This document shows, in pieces, positions 51,358-59,031 of a DNA stretch of 64,000 nucleotides. The notes beneath the pieces were generated by a model. The model was not told where the DNA came from, made no database searches, and saw only the letters and a program-made list of their open reading frames with translations. Location: contig CALGGY010000050.1 in the NCBI GenBank assembly GCA_937915785.1, positions 1 to 64,000 on the forward strand, in the 5' to 3' direction. Position 1 is the first letter of the stretch. Each line of letters starts with the position of its first letter. The position numbers and the translations under genes were made by a program. The stretch is from an uncultured Bacteroidales bacterium (GTDB taxonomy: Bacteria; Bacteroidota; Bacteroidia; Bacteroidales; P3).

Positions 51358-51770
51358 TGGACTTTTGACACAAATCTATTATCTTTTTCGCAACTTTGCA
51401 AAATCAAATTTTGAAATAATCATAATGTTGCATTTATTTGTTGGATTTAGGTTTAAATATTCGTTTTGTAATTGGGCGGGATTTTTTTTCTTGAAAGTTC
51501 TTTCAATATTCCTTGCTTGTCTACGCCATTGCCGATAGACAATTACGATTTTGACGAGTATTACAGAACCGGTTATATCGCTTATTGCTCCTTTGACCTC
51601 AATCCCGGCGTAAGTTTCCACATCTGAACCCAAGCAAAACACCAATTTAGATTTTGCTTTTTTTTGGCAACAATGTTGATGATGTATCGTGCTGTATTTT
51701 AGTGTTATATGAAAATCAACATTGCGATGTAAAAAAAACTTGCCATAAAACTTGCACAATATCATAAAAA
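51358..51770. other. AT-rich intergenic region before the hydrogenase operon
   Basis: About 410 bases of low GC content. A 128-codon open frame on the minus strand (51379-51765) has no recognisable motif and includes no promoter of the local type. I see nothing else supportable besides the promoter at its right end. Confidence 0.5.
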
Positions 51771-51782
51771 AGAGTATTTTTG
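51752..51782 (+). promoter_or_regulatory. Promoter for the hydrogenase operon
   Basis: CTTG at 51751-51754, a 20 nt spacer and TATTTTTG at 51775-51782 fit TTTG-N20-TAnnTTTG with one mismatch in the -33 element. The start codon at 51863 has AGGAG 11 nt upstream, one of the few Shine-Dalgarno-like sequences in the window. Confidence 0.65.
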
Positions 51783-51862
51783 CAATTCGAAAAAATGTTC
51801 CTTTTTGGGACTTTTTTTAGTTAATAAAATAATTTAATATACACAAATAAAGGAGATTACAC

Positions 51863-52258
51863 ATGACAAAAGTAAAATCATTAGCTGAACTGAAAGCGAT
51901 GAGAGAAAAACTGCAAAACTCCCTCGACGTACGTGAGAAGAGCGAACACCCCGAATCGCTTGTTCAGGTTAAGGTTGCCATGGCCACATGCGGTATCGCC
52001 GCCGGTGCCAAACAAGTTATGGAACACATGATGGTAAAAGCCGACGAGCTTAAAATACCCTGTGTTTTCACCCAAACAGGATGTATGGGCTACTGCCATG
52101 CCGAACCCACCATCGAAGTGCGCGTTCCCGGCCGCGAACCGATAGTTTTCGGACACGTGGACAACAACCGTGCCGACGAAATTCTGACCAAATACGTTCA
52201 GAACAACGAACTCGTGGAAGGCATCATACCCGTAAACTACGAAGTTATTGACAAATAA
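51863..52258 (+). CDS. hndB: [2Fe-2S] ferredoxin-like hydrogenase subunit (HndB type)
   Basis: 131 residues. N-terminal coiled helix (LAELKAMREKLQN), then a thioredoxin-like [2Fe-2S] domain with Cys43 (ATCGIAAGA), Cys74 and Cys78 (QTGCMGYCHAEPTIEV). This matches HndB of the NADP-reducing hydrogenase of Desulfovibrio and the small subunit of tetrameric bifurcating hydrogenases, which passes electrons between the flavin subunit and other clusters. First gene of the four-gene operon, 14 nt before hndC. A Shine-Dalgarno-like AGGAG lies upstream, and CGGAGG precedes the next gene. Confidence 0.92.
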   Translation: MTKVKSLAELKAMREKLQNSLDVREKSEHPESLVQVKVAMATCGIAAGAKQVMEHMMVKADELKIPCVFTQTGCMGYCHAEPTIEVRVPGREPIVFGHVDNNRADEILTKYVQNNELVEGIIPVNYEVIDK

Positions 52259-52272
52259 TCGGAGGAAAACAC

Positions 52273-54087
52273 ATGGCAAAATTCAAGATGCACGTACTGG
52301 TTTGCGGCGGCACAGGATGCAAATCGTCCAACAGCCTGCAAATCATCGAAAATTTCAAATCCCATATTGCTAAAAACAACCTACAGGACGATGTCCAGGT
52401 TATCAAAACCGGATGCTTCGGCTTCTGCGAACAGGGCCCCATCGTCAAAATAATGCCCGACAACACTTTCTACACACGCGTTAAACCCGAAGATGTGGAA
52501 CGTATCGTAAACGAGCACCTCATCAAAGGCCGTAAAGTGCCCGAACTGCTCTACACCAACCCCGAAAACAAAGAGCACGTGAGCGACTCCAAACATATGG
52601 ATTTCTACAAAAAACAAATCCGTATCGCCCTGCGCAACTGCGGTTTCATCGATCCCGAAAACATCGACGAATGCATTAGCCGCGGCGGCTACGAAGCCCT
52701 CGGCAAATGCTTGAGCGAGATGACCCCCGAACAGGTTGTAGCCGAAGTGAAAGCCTCCGGACTTAGAGGCCGCGGCGGCGCCGGCTTCCCCACAGGTCTC
52801 AAATGGGAACTCTGTGCCAAAAACAAAGCCGACCAGAAATACGTCATCTGCAACGCCGACGAAGGCGATCCCGGCGCATTTATGGACCGCTCCATCCTTG
52901 AAGGCGACCCCAACAGCGTCATCGAAGCCATGGCAATATGCGGCTACGCCATCGGTGCCACCAAAGGTCTGATATACATCCGAGCCGAATATCCCCTGGC
53001 CATCGACCGTCTGAAAATTGCCATCAGCCAAGCCCGCGAATACGGCCTCCTCGGAACCGACATCCTCGGCAGCGGCTTCGATTTCGACATCGAACTGCGT
53101 TACGGCGCCGGCGCTTTCGTGTGCGGTGAGGAAACAGCCCTTATCCACTCCATGGAAGGTATGCGCGGCGAACCTACCCTGAAACCCCCATTCCCCGCTG
53201 TTAGCGGCTATCTGGGAAAACCCTCCAATGTAAACAACGTTGAAACCTTCGCCAACGTGCCCGTTATCATCACCAAGGGCGCCGAATGGTTCAGCAAAAT
53301 AGGTACCGAAAAATCCAAAGGAACAAAAGTGTTTGCCCTTGCCGGACAGATCAACAACGTGGGTCTGATCGAGGTCCCCATGGGAATCACCCTCCGCGAA
53401 ATCATATACGAAATCGGCGGCGGCATCAAAGGCGGACGCAAATTCAAAGCCGTTCAAACCGGCGGCCCCTCCGGCGGATGCTTGACAGAAAAACACCTCG
53501 ACACCCCCATCGACTACGAAAGCCTTATGGCTGCCGGCTCCATGATGGGCTCCGGCGGTATGGTGGTTATGGACGAGACTTCGTGCATGCCCGCTATCGC
53601 TAAATTCTACCTCGAATTCACCTGCGAGGAAAGCTGCGGTAAATGTACCCCCTGCCGCGTTGGTAACAAACGTCTGTGCGAAATACTCGACAAAATTACC
53701 AAAGGCAACGGCACTATGAAAGACCTCGAAGACCTCCGCAACCTTGCAGCCGTTATCAAAGACACCGCCCTCTGCGGACTAGGTCAGACCTCGCCAAACC
53801 CCGTGCTCTCCACCATGGACAACTTTATGGAAGAATACGTGGAACACGTGCAGGACAAGAAATGCCGTGCCGGTGTCTGCAAGTCGCTCATGAGCTACGT
53901 TATCGACAAGGAAGTTTGTATCGGATGCGGCAAATGCGCCAAAGGCTGTCCCGCCGAGGCCATCAGCAAAACCGACTACATCGCCCCCAGCCACAAACTG
54001 CCCTCGATGGTTATCGACTCACAAAAATGTATCAAATGCGGTGCTTGTATCAGCGGCTGTAAGTTTGGTGCTATTTCTGTAAAATAA
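52273..54087 (+). CDS. hndC: Hydrogenase NAD(P)H-binding flavoprotein subunit (NuoF-like, HndC/HydB)
   Basis: 604 residues. N-terminal thioredoxin-like [2Fe-2S] domain (CGGTGCKSS; KTGCFGFCEQGP), then the NuoF core: NADH site GLRGRGGAGFPTGLKW, FMN site NADEGDPGAFMDR, LGSGFDFDIELRYGAGAFVCGEE in pieces, and the [4Fe-4S] motif ESCGKCTPCRVG. The C-terminus adds a two-[4Fe-4S] ferredoxin (CIGCGKCAKGCP; CIKCGACISGC). This is the subunit where NAD(P)H and ferredoxin meet and electron bifurcation is thought to occur. Full length; the next gene follows by 30 nt. Confidence 0.96.
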   Translation: MAKFKMHVLVCGGTGCKSSNSLQIIENFKSHIAKNNLQDDVQVIKTGCFGFCEQGPIVKIMPDNTFYTRVKPEDVERIVNEHLIKGRKVPELLYTNPENKEHVSDSKHMDFYKKQIRIALRNCGFIDPENIDECISRGGYEALGKCLSEMTPEQVVAEVKASGLRGRGGAGFPTGLKWELCAKNKADQKYVICNADEGDPGAFMDRSILEGDPNSVIEAMAICGYAIGATKGLIYIRAEYPLAIDRLKIAISQAREYGLLGTDILGSGFDFDIELRYGAGAFVCGEETALIHSMEGMRGEPTLKPPFPAVSGYLGKPSNVNNVETFANVPVIITKGAEWFSKIGTEKSKGTKVFALAGQINNVGLIEVPMGITLREIIYEIGGGIKGGRKFKAVQTGGPSGGCLTEKHLDTPIDYESLMAAGSMMGSGGMVVMDETSCMPAIAKFYLEFTCEESCGKCTPCRVGNKRLCEILDKITKGNGTMKDLEDLRNLAAVIKDTALCGLGQTSPNPVLSTMDNFMEEYVEHVQDKKCRAGVCKSLMSYVIDKEVCIGCGKCAKGCPAEAISKTDYIAPSHKLPSMVIDSQKCIKCGACISGCKFGAISVK

Positions 54088-54117
54088 ATTGGTAAACTAT
54101 TTAAAAATTATTAGAAA

Positions 54118-55884
54118 ATGGTAAAATTAACGATAGATAACAAACCGGTAGAAGTAGCAGAAGGCACAACAATACTGAAAGCCGCCCGCCAAGCCGGTAT
54201 CAATATTCCCACCCTGTGTTATTTCGAACTGGCAGGGATGAAATTCGAGAACAAACCCGGCGGATGCCGTGTTTGCGTTGTAGAAGTGGAAGGCCGCCGC
54301 AACCTGGCTCCCGCTTGCGCAACCGATGTTATGGAAGGTATGGTGGTTCACACCAACAGTCCGCGAGTTATCAACGCACGCCGCACCGTGGTTGAACTGA
54401 TACTCTCCGACCACCCCAACGACTGTCTGCAATGCGAGAAATCCGGCGACTGCGAACTGCAGGCCCTCGCCGTGAAACTGGGTATCCGCGAAATACCTTA
54501 CAAAGGCGAACAATCCACCTACAAAACCGACACAACCCTCTCCGTTTACCGCGACATGAACAAATGCGTTATGTGCCGCCGTTGCGAGACCATGTGTAAC
54601 AAAATCCAGAGCGCTGGCGCACTGTCGGGCGTAAACCGCGGCTTCCAAGCCGTTGTCTCACCCGCTTTCGAACAACCCCTCGGCGAGTCGTCGTGCATCA
54701 ACTGCGGACAGTGCGTTCAAGTGTGTCCCGTTGGAGCACTCACTTTGGTGGACAACATCGGCGACGTGATGAAAGCCATCGCAGATCCTAAAAAGACCGT
54801 GGTTGTTCAAACCGCTCCCGCAGTACGTGTGGCTCTTGGCGAAGAATTCGGCATGGAACCCGGCACAATCGTTACCGGCAAAATGGCCGCCGCTCTCCGT
54901 CGCATGGGCTTCGACTATGTGTTCGACACCGACTGGAGCGCCGACCTCACCATCATGGAAGAAGGCACCGAGCTGCTGCAGCGTGTAGGCAAAGTGCTCA
55001 ATGGCGAAAAAGCCGTTCTGCCCCAGTTCACCAGCTGCTGCCCCGCTTGGGTTGCTTTTGCTGAAAAGAACTTCCCCGATTTGCTGCCCAACCTGTCCAC
55101 AGCTAAATCGCCGCAACAGATGTTCGGCCCCGCCTGCAAAAACTACTTCGCCCAAAAAATAGGCGTTAAGCGCGAAGACATGGTAGTGGTATCCGTAATG
55201 CCCTGCTTGGCCAAGAAGAGCGAGGTGGCACGCGACGAGTTCAAAGTGAACGGCGACCCAGACGTGAACTTCTCCATCTCCACCCGTGAGCTGGCACACA
55301 TGATCAAACAGTTCAACATCGACCTCAACGATATGCCTGAGGAAGACTTCGACAGCCCTCTCGGCGAATCCACAGGTGCTGCCGTTATTTTCGGCGCCAC
55401 CGGCGGTGTTATGGAAGCAGCCCTTCGTACCGCTTACGAAAAGCATACCAAGAAAACTCTGCCTCGTCTCGATTTCGAAGAAGTACGTGGATTGGACGGC
55501 GTTAAGACAGCCACCGTTGATTTCGACGGTCTGCCCGTGAAAGTGGCCGTATGCCACACCCTTGCCAACGCTCGCGCCATGATGGAAGAGGTGCGCAACG
55601 GCAACCCCAGAGGTTTCCACTTTATCGAAGTTATGGCTTGCCCCGGCGGCTGTATCGGCGGCGCTGGCCAACCCTACCACCACGGCAACAGCGACATCAT
55701 ACGCAAACGTATGGAAGCCATCTACCGTGAAGACGCTGGCAAACCCATCCGCAAATCGCACGAAAATCCTGATATCATTGCGATATACAAGGAATACTAC
55801 GGCGAACCTTGCAGCCACCTCAGCCACGAACAGCTCCATACACATTACTTCGACAGAACCAAGAAAATCGAAGTGGAAAAATAA
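54118..55884 (+). CDS. hndD: [FeFe] hydrogenase catalytic subunit (HndD/HydA)
   Basis: 588 residues. Produces or consumes H2 at the H-cluster. N-terminal plant-type [2Fe-2S] domain (GCRVCVVEVEG), a His/Cys [4Fe-4S] site (DHPNDCLQCEKSGDCELQ), two [4Fe-4S] motifs (CVMCRRCETMC; CINCGQCVQVCPVG), then the H-cluster motifs L1 TSCCPAW (305-311), L2 MPCLAKKSE (361-369) and L3 MACPGGCIGGAGQP (506-519). The last Gly-Gly-Ala differs slightly from the common GGG. The C-terminal small-subunit-like tail (EYYGEPCSHLSHEQLHTHY) is intact. Maturases HydEFG are not in the window. Confidence 0.97.
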   Translation: MVKLTIDNKPVEVAEGTTILKAARQAGINIPTLCYFELAGMKFENKPGGCRVCVVEVEGRRNLAPACATDVMEGMVVHTNSPRVINARRTVVELILSDHPNDCLQCEKSGDCELQALAVKLGIREIPYKGEQSTYKTDTTLSVYRDMNKCVMCRRCETMCNKIQSAGALSGVNRGFQAVVSPAFEQPLGESSCINCGQCVQVCPVGALTLVDNIGDVMKAIADPKKTVVVQTAPAVRVALGEEFGMEPGTIVTGKMAAALRRMGFDYVFDTDWSADLTIMEEGTELLQRVGKVLNGEKAVLPQFTSCCPAWVAFAEKNFPDLLPNLSTAKSPQQMFGPACKNYFAQKIGVKREDMVVVSVMPCLAKKSEVARDEFKVNGDPDVNFSISTRELAHMIKQFNIDLNDMPEEDFDSPLGESTGAAVIFGATGGVMEAALRTAYEKHTKKTLPRLDFEEVRGLDGVKTATVDFDGLPVKVAVCHTLANARAMMEEVRNGNPRGFHFIEVMACPGGCIGGAGQPYHHGNSDIIRKRMEAIYREDAGKPIRKSHENPDIIAIYKEYYGEPCSHLSHEQLHTHYFDRTKKIEVEK

Positions 55885-55911
55885 TGTTAATTTGTTAAAT
55901 TATAATTCATT

Positions 55912-56391
55912 ATGGCTACAATAAAATTGTCACAAGACAAACTGAATACGATAAAGGAAATCTGCGCTTCCTTTGGTAACAAATCCGGCGAAGTTATCAA
56001 TGTTCTTCACCAAGTGCAGGGTAAATTTGGCTATCTGCCCGTTGAGGTTCAAGAGGTTGTTGCCCACGAACTGAACATGCCTGTGGCCAAAGTTTACGGT
56101 ATTGTTTCGTTCTACTCTTTCTTCACCATGCAGCCCAAAGGAAAATACCCCATCTCGGTATGCTTGGGTACTGCCTGCTACGTGCGTGGCGCCGAAAAAG
56201 TGCTGGACGAATTCAAACGTCAGCTCAACATCAACGACGGCGGTGTTACCCCCGATGGCAAATTCTCCATCGACACACTGCGCTGCGTGGGAGCATGCGG
56301 TTTGGCACCCGTTGCTATGATTGGCGACAAGGTGTACGGCCGTCTCACCCCCGATATGGTGAAGGGCGTTATTGCTGAATACGCCGACTGA
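55912..56391 (+). CDS. hndA: Hydrogenase NuoE-like subunit (HndA/HydC)
   Basis: 159 residues. Thioredoxin-like [2Fe-2S] subunit of the NuoE family: helical N-terminus (VINVLHQVQGKFGYLPVEVQ), then CLGTACYVRGA and CVGACGLAP supplying the four Cys ligands. It partners the NuoF-like subunit. Last gene of hndB-hndC-hndD-hndA; the order differs from the Desulfovibrio operon (hndABCD) but the set is complete. A terminator follows 32 nt later. Confidence 0.96.
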   Translation: MATIKLSQDKLNTIKEICASFGNKSGEVINVLHQVQGKFGYLPVEVQEVVAHELNMPVAKVYGIVSFYSFFTMQPKGKYPISVCLGTACYVRGAEKVLDEFKRQLNINDGGVTPDGKFSIDTLRCVGACGLAPVAMIGDKVYGRLTPDMVKGVIAEYAD

Positions 56392-56422
56392 TAACGTAAA
56401 CTCACTTACAAAATTTGCCAAT

Positions 56423-56455
56423 GGGGAGAATCGGAAACGATTCTTCCCTTTTTTT
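56423..56455 (+). terminator. Terminator of the hydrogenase operon
   Basis: An 11 bp stem with one G-U pair (56423-56433 with 56438-56448), a GAAA tetraloop and seven T. Confidence 0.88.
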
Positions 56456-56644
56456 GCCTAATTACTGACTGCTGACGCCTAATCACAATTAGCACAAAAC
56501 CAAATCCTAAACAAACAAAATGGCAACCCCAGCCGCCAAAGAGAAAGGGCAAATAAAGAATAAACGTACAGGAGTTAAAACGCCCAATAATTATGAAAGA
56601 GAAATCCAAGTATCTGAATATTTGAGTTTCTGAAAATCAGATAT

Positions 56645-56806
56645 TCACGTTCTGAAATAATCGCACACCACTTTGGCTTTGGCCATACCCACCGATTTTG
56701 GCGAGGCGGCGGGGATTATCTCGCAGTTGGCAAAACCGCGTTCCTCAAGCCCTTGTAGCATTAGGCCACCCACAAGCCCGGCGGCTCATACAACAGCATT
56801 TTTCAT
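56645..56806 (-). pseudogene. Chimeric scar: asd 5' end fused to uvrC 3' end
   Basis: On the minus strand, 54 codons including the stop. The first ~43 codons match the start of asd (GLVGGLMLQGLEERGFANCE versus GLVGGVMLKVLEERGFANCE) and the remainder matches the last 14 codons of uvrC (GMAKAKVVCDYFRT versus GMAKAKVVYEHFRS). Everything between, about 3.2 kb in the intact locus, is missing. Codon 7 is a TGA stop, so it is not expressed as Asd. Many differences from the intact genes are at third positions. The sequence upstream on this strand also resembles the asd promoter region (CAGTTTGAA, then CACAAAAACG before ATG). Confidence 0.85.
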
Positions 56807-56990
56807 CGTTTTTGTGTGTTTTAGTTTCTGTTTTCAAACTGAAAATTTTACGGAAAAATGTTTGATTACGGTATGCGAAAATTTGCTATTTTTCAATGCG
56901 TAGCGGTTAATATTTTTTTATTAGTGTCCGACAAAAAACGAATACGAATTGTTTGGCGGCAGCCTAAAGGCATTGAGAAAAAAGCGTTAC

Positions 56991-57037
56991 GATGAAGAAA
57001 CTGCCAGTGGCCGTTTCGATAACGAAGCGGAGAATAC
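56991..57037 (+). repeat. 46 nt hairpin repeat, copy 1
   Basis: GATGAAGAAACTGCCAGTGG and the following bases to GAAGCGGAGAATAC. Arms 56998-57005 and 57009-57016 pair except for one mismatch; a second small hairpin TTCG-ATAA-CGAA follows. Confidence 0.75.
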
Positions 57038-57228
57038 GGAGAGTAGCGTTAAGAAGTCGTCACTGTTTGAGCATAGAAGCGGGTGCCGTTGTGAGCATTG
57101 TAACCATTTGTAAAACATGTGCTTTGCAATGAGTTTCGGTGTTAGTGCGAGTTTGACGACTTTAGCGGAACGCAGTTGTTTTTTAGCTTTTTTGTCACAG
57201 CCTTGAATTTTTGGTTCTTTTGTTTCAA

Positions 57229-57275
57229 GATGAAGAAAGCTCCAGTGGAGCTTTCGATAGCGAAGCGGAGAACAC
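57229..57275 (+). repeat. 46 nt hairpin repeat, copy 2
   Basis: Same layout as 56991-57037, but the stem is AAAGCTCC/GGAGCTTT (57236-57243 with 57247-57254), perfectly paired, with base changes on both arms relative to copy 1. A partial third copy holding only the TTTCGATAGCGAAGCGGAGA part is at 57301-57320. Confidence 0.75.
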
Positions 57276-57437
57276 TCAGCCTTCTCAAAACACTTGGACA
57301 TTTCGATAGCGAAGCGGAGAATAAATAAGAAAACGAAGGTCAATGGGTAAGCCCTTATAATTTTTCGTATGTCCGTTTTTATTTTCAACATCTGGCTTTG
57401 GCACTAATTGTTCTTAGTTTTTATCGGACACCAATAA

Positions 57438-57468
57438 AAAAAGCCACAACAAAATGTTGTGGCTTTTT
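57438..57468. terminator. Bidirectional terminator hairpin
   Basis: A 14 bp perfect stem (57438-57451 with 57455-57468, core GCCACAACA/TGTTGTGGC) with A-run and T-run on either side, able to stop transcription of the FadL-like gene on the minus strand and of anything coming from the left. Confidence 0.85.
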
Positions 57469-57486
57469 CATGAACAAAAAATATGC

Positions 57487-58983
57487 TTAGAATTTGAAGC
57501 CTAAGGTTGTCATGTACAAGTTTATGAAGTTGTTGGTGTGTATCATATCCGGACAATCGACGAATCCTTCGTAATCTTTGCTCACGCTATGTGCGTAGGC
57601 AAAATCCCAGAAGAAATGTCTGGTCTGGTATCCGAAACCGCAGGCCAACGACAGCGACTGTGCATTTTTGAACTCAACATCAAACTCCTTGTATGGGTTG
57701 CTGTAATATGCCATACCAGCACGCAGCACCCAGTGGCGCACATTGAGCGAGCCTCCCACCCTGAGGGTGTGACCGCTGCGGTAGGCGTTGTCTATCTGGG
57801 AGTTGAGATTGTTGCGCCATCTTTCATAGTCCAAATCGTTGAAATTGTAGTCGTCGATAGGGCGAAAACTCATATTTTTGTAGTTGGAGTATTCGTAATC
57901 TACGTCAACACTGCCGGCAATGGAGGACGATTGGTTGCCGAAAGTGGCGCCAACACTTGCAATAACTTTCATCGGGGTGCGGAAATTGTAACTGTATTCG
58001 CTCTCAACAGAGCTCGACGACATGTTGTTGCTGCTGTTGTATATGTTTGTGGAATAAATGTCTTTGATGTCGTACAGTGTAGGAGAGTGCACCGCCAAAC
58101 CTATGCGTAGCATCTCTATCGGGCGGTAGATGGCTCCAAACTTGAAGTTGATACCGGTGCCCGACACCTCGCAATCTTCTGTGTAATCGAAGTAATTGTC
58201 GGTGTTTACGGATGTTTCGCGATAGGTTGAAGAGCTGTTGTACGACAATATCGGGATGCCGATGGTTGCGCCTACGTACAGCTTGTCGCCGTAGTTACCC
58301 GAAAAGCTTATTGGTATTTCGCTGATGCCTCCGGTGGTTTTGTAGTCGCGTTCCTGACGCACTTTTTCGCCAGCTTCCAAAAAGTTGTTTATATGGCGGT
58401 TGCCTCCCGCAAGGGTGTCCATAAGGTAGGTGTTGAACGCCAGCCGCGACGAGAAAGCGTCAAGTTCGTCGGGGTAAAGACCATAATCGTTTGCGTAATT
58501 GGTCCACACGTCGAGCATGGAATACAGTGTGGGGTCGCCTTTGACGTAGGATCGGCCGTTGAAGCTTTTCAGACGGTTTATTCCTATGCCCATCTGGAAC
58601 GAGCGCCAGCCATTTTCCGACGATGTTACGGGCATGGCCAGAAGCAGCTCCACGCTACCTATTTTGAAAGTGGTGCGCGAAGCTGTTGTTTTCAGCCCCA
58701 TGTATTCGCTCTGGGTACCGGCGTAGTCTATAACGGGGGTTATGGACATACGCGACGAGTAGAACACTCCCAGTCCGGCGGGGTTGTAGCTTGCTGCTGT
58801 GAAATCGCCGCCAAGGGCACCTATTGCTCCTGCCCGGGCTACATACGATGCCGTGCCGTATAATCCCAGATAGCTGAAGTTGAAACCGTCCAATGTGGGC
58901 GAATCCAGTGTTATCTCATCCTGAGCTCTCGCTCCAAAGGTCATCAGCAGTGCTGTGGTCACGATTAAAATTTTGTGTTTCAT
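57487..58983 (-). CDS. FadL/OmpP1-family outer-membrane protein
   Basis: 498 residues. Signal peptide to about residue 20 (MTFGARAQ), then the N-terminal plug region of the family (ARAGAIGALGGDFTAASYNPAGLGVF, in pieces) with the typical NPAGL motif, alternating amphipathic strands of a 14-strand barrel, and a C-terminal Phe (TTLGFKF) for insertion by the BAM machinery. FadL relatives take up hydrophobic molecules such as fatty acids or aromatics; substrate unknown. It lies 48 nt after the low-complexity gene on the same strand and is likely cotranscribed with it. Confidence 0.9.
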   Translation of the reverse strand: MKHKILIVTTALLMTFGARAQDEITLDSPTLDGFNFSYLGLYGTASYVARAGAIGALGGDFTAASYNPAGLGVFYSSRMSITPVIDYAGTQSEYMGLKTTASRTTFKIGSVELLLAMPVTSSENGWRSFQMGIGINRLKSFNGRSYVKGDPTLYSMLDVWTNYANDYGLYPDELDAFSSRLAFNTYLMDTLAGGNRHINNFLEAGEKVRQERDYKTTGGISEIPISFSGNYGDKLYVGATIGIPILSYNSSSTYRETSVNTDNYFDYTEDCEVSGTGINFKFGAIYRPIEMLRIGLAVHSPTLYDIKDIYSTNIYNSSNNMSSSSVESEYSYNFRTPMKVIASVGATFGNQSSSIAGSVDVDYEYSNYKNMSFRPIDDYNFNDLDYERWRNNLNSQIDNAYRSGHTLRVGGSLNVRHWVLRAGMAYYSNPYKEFDVEFKNAQSLSLACGFGYQTRHFFWDFAYAHSVSKDYEGFVDCPDMIHTNNFINLYMTTLGFKF

Positions 58984-59031
58984 TGTGATGTGATATTTCT
59001 GTTGTTTGAAAAACTTTCGTTGATGTGTTTT

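Larger units (their letters stand above)
56918..57437. mobile_element. Short IS-like/MITE-like element with terminal inverted repeats
   Basis: Inward-facing 20 nt ends TTATTAGTGTCCGACAAAAA (56918-56937) and TTTTTATCGGACACCAATAA (57418-57437) pair at 18 of 20 positions. The ~520 bp between contains two hairpin repeats and no transposase; a 134-codon minus-strand frame shows no transposase motif. A third copy of the end is at 51335-51357. Family not recognised. Confidence 0.55.

Noticed and set aside
51379..51765. 128-codon minus-strand frame between uvrC and the hydrogenase operon
   Set aside because: Very AT-rich, no motif, no promoter of the local type, and it runs into the hydrogenase promoter.
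56987..57391. 134-codon minus-strand frame as a transposase
   Set aside because: It lies between the IS-like ends, but the translation has no DDE or HUH motif and includes the hairpin repeats read as protein.
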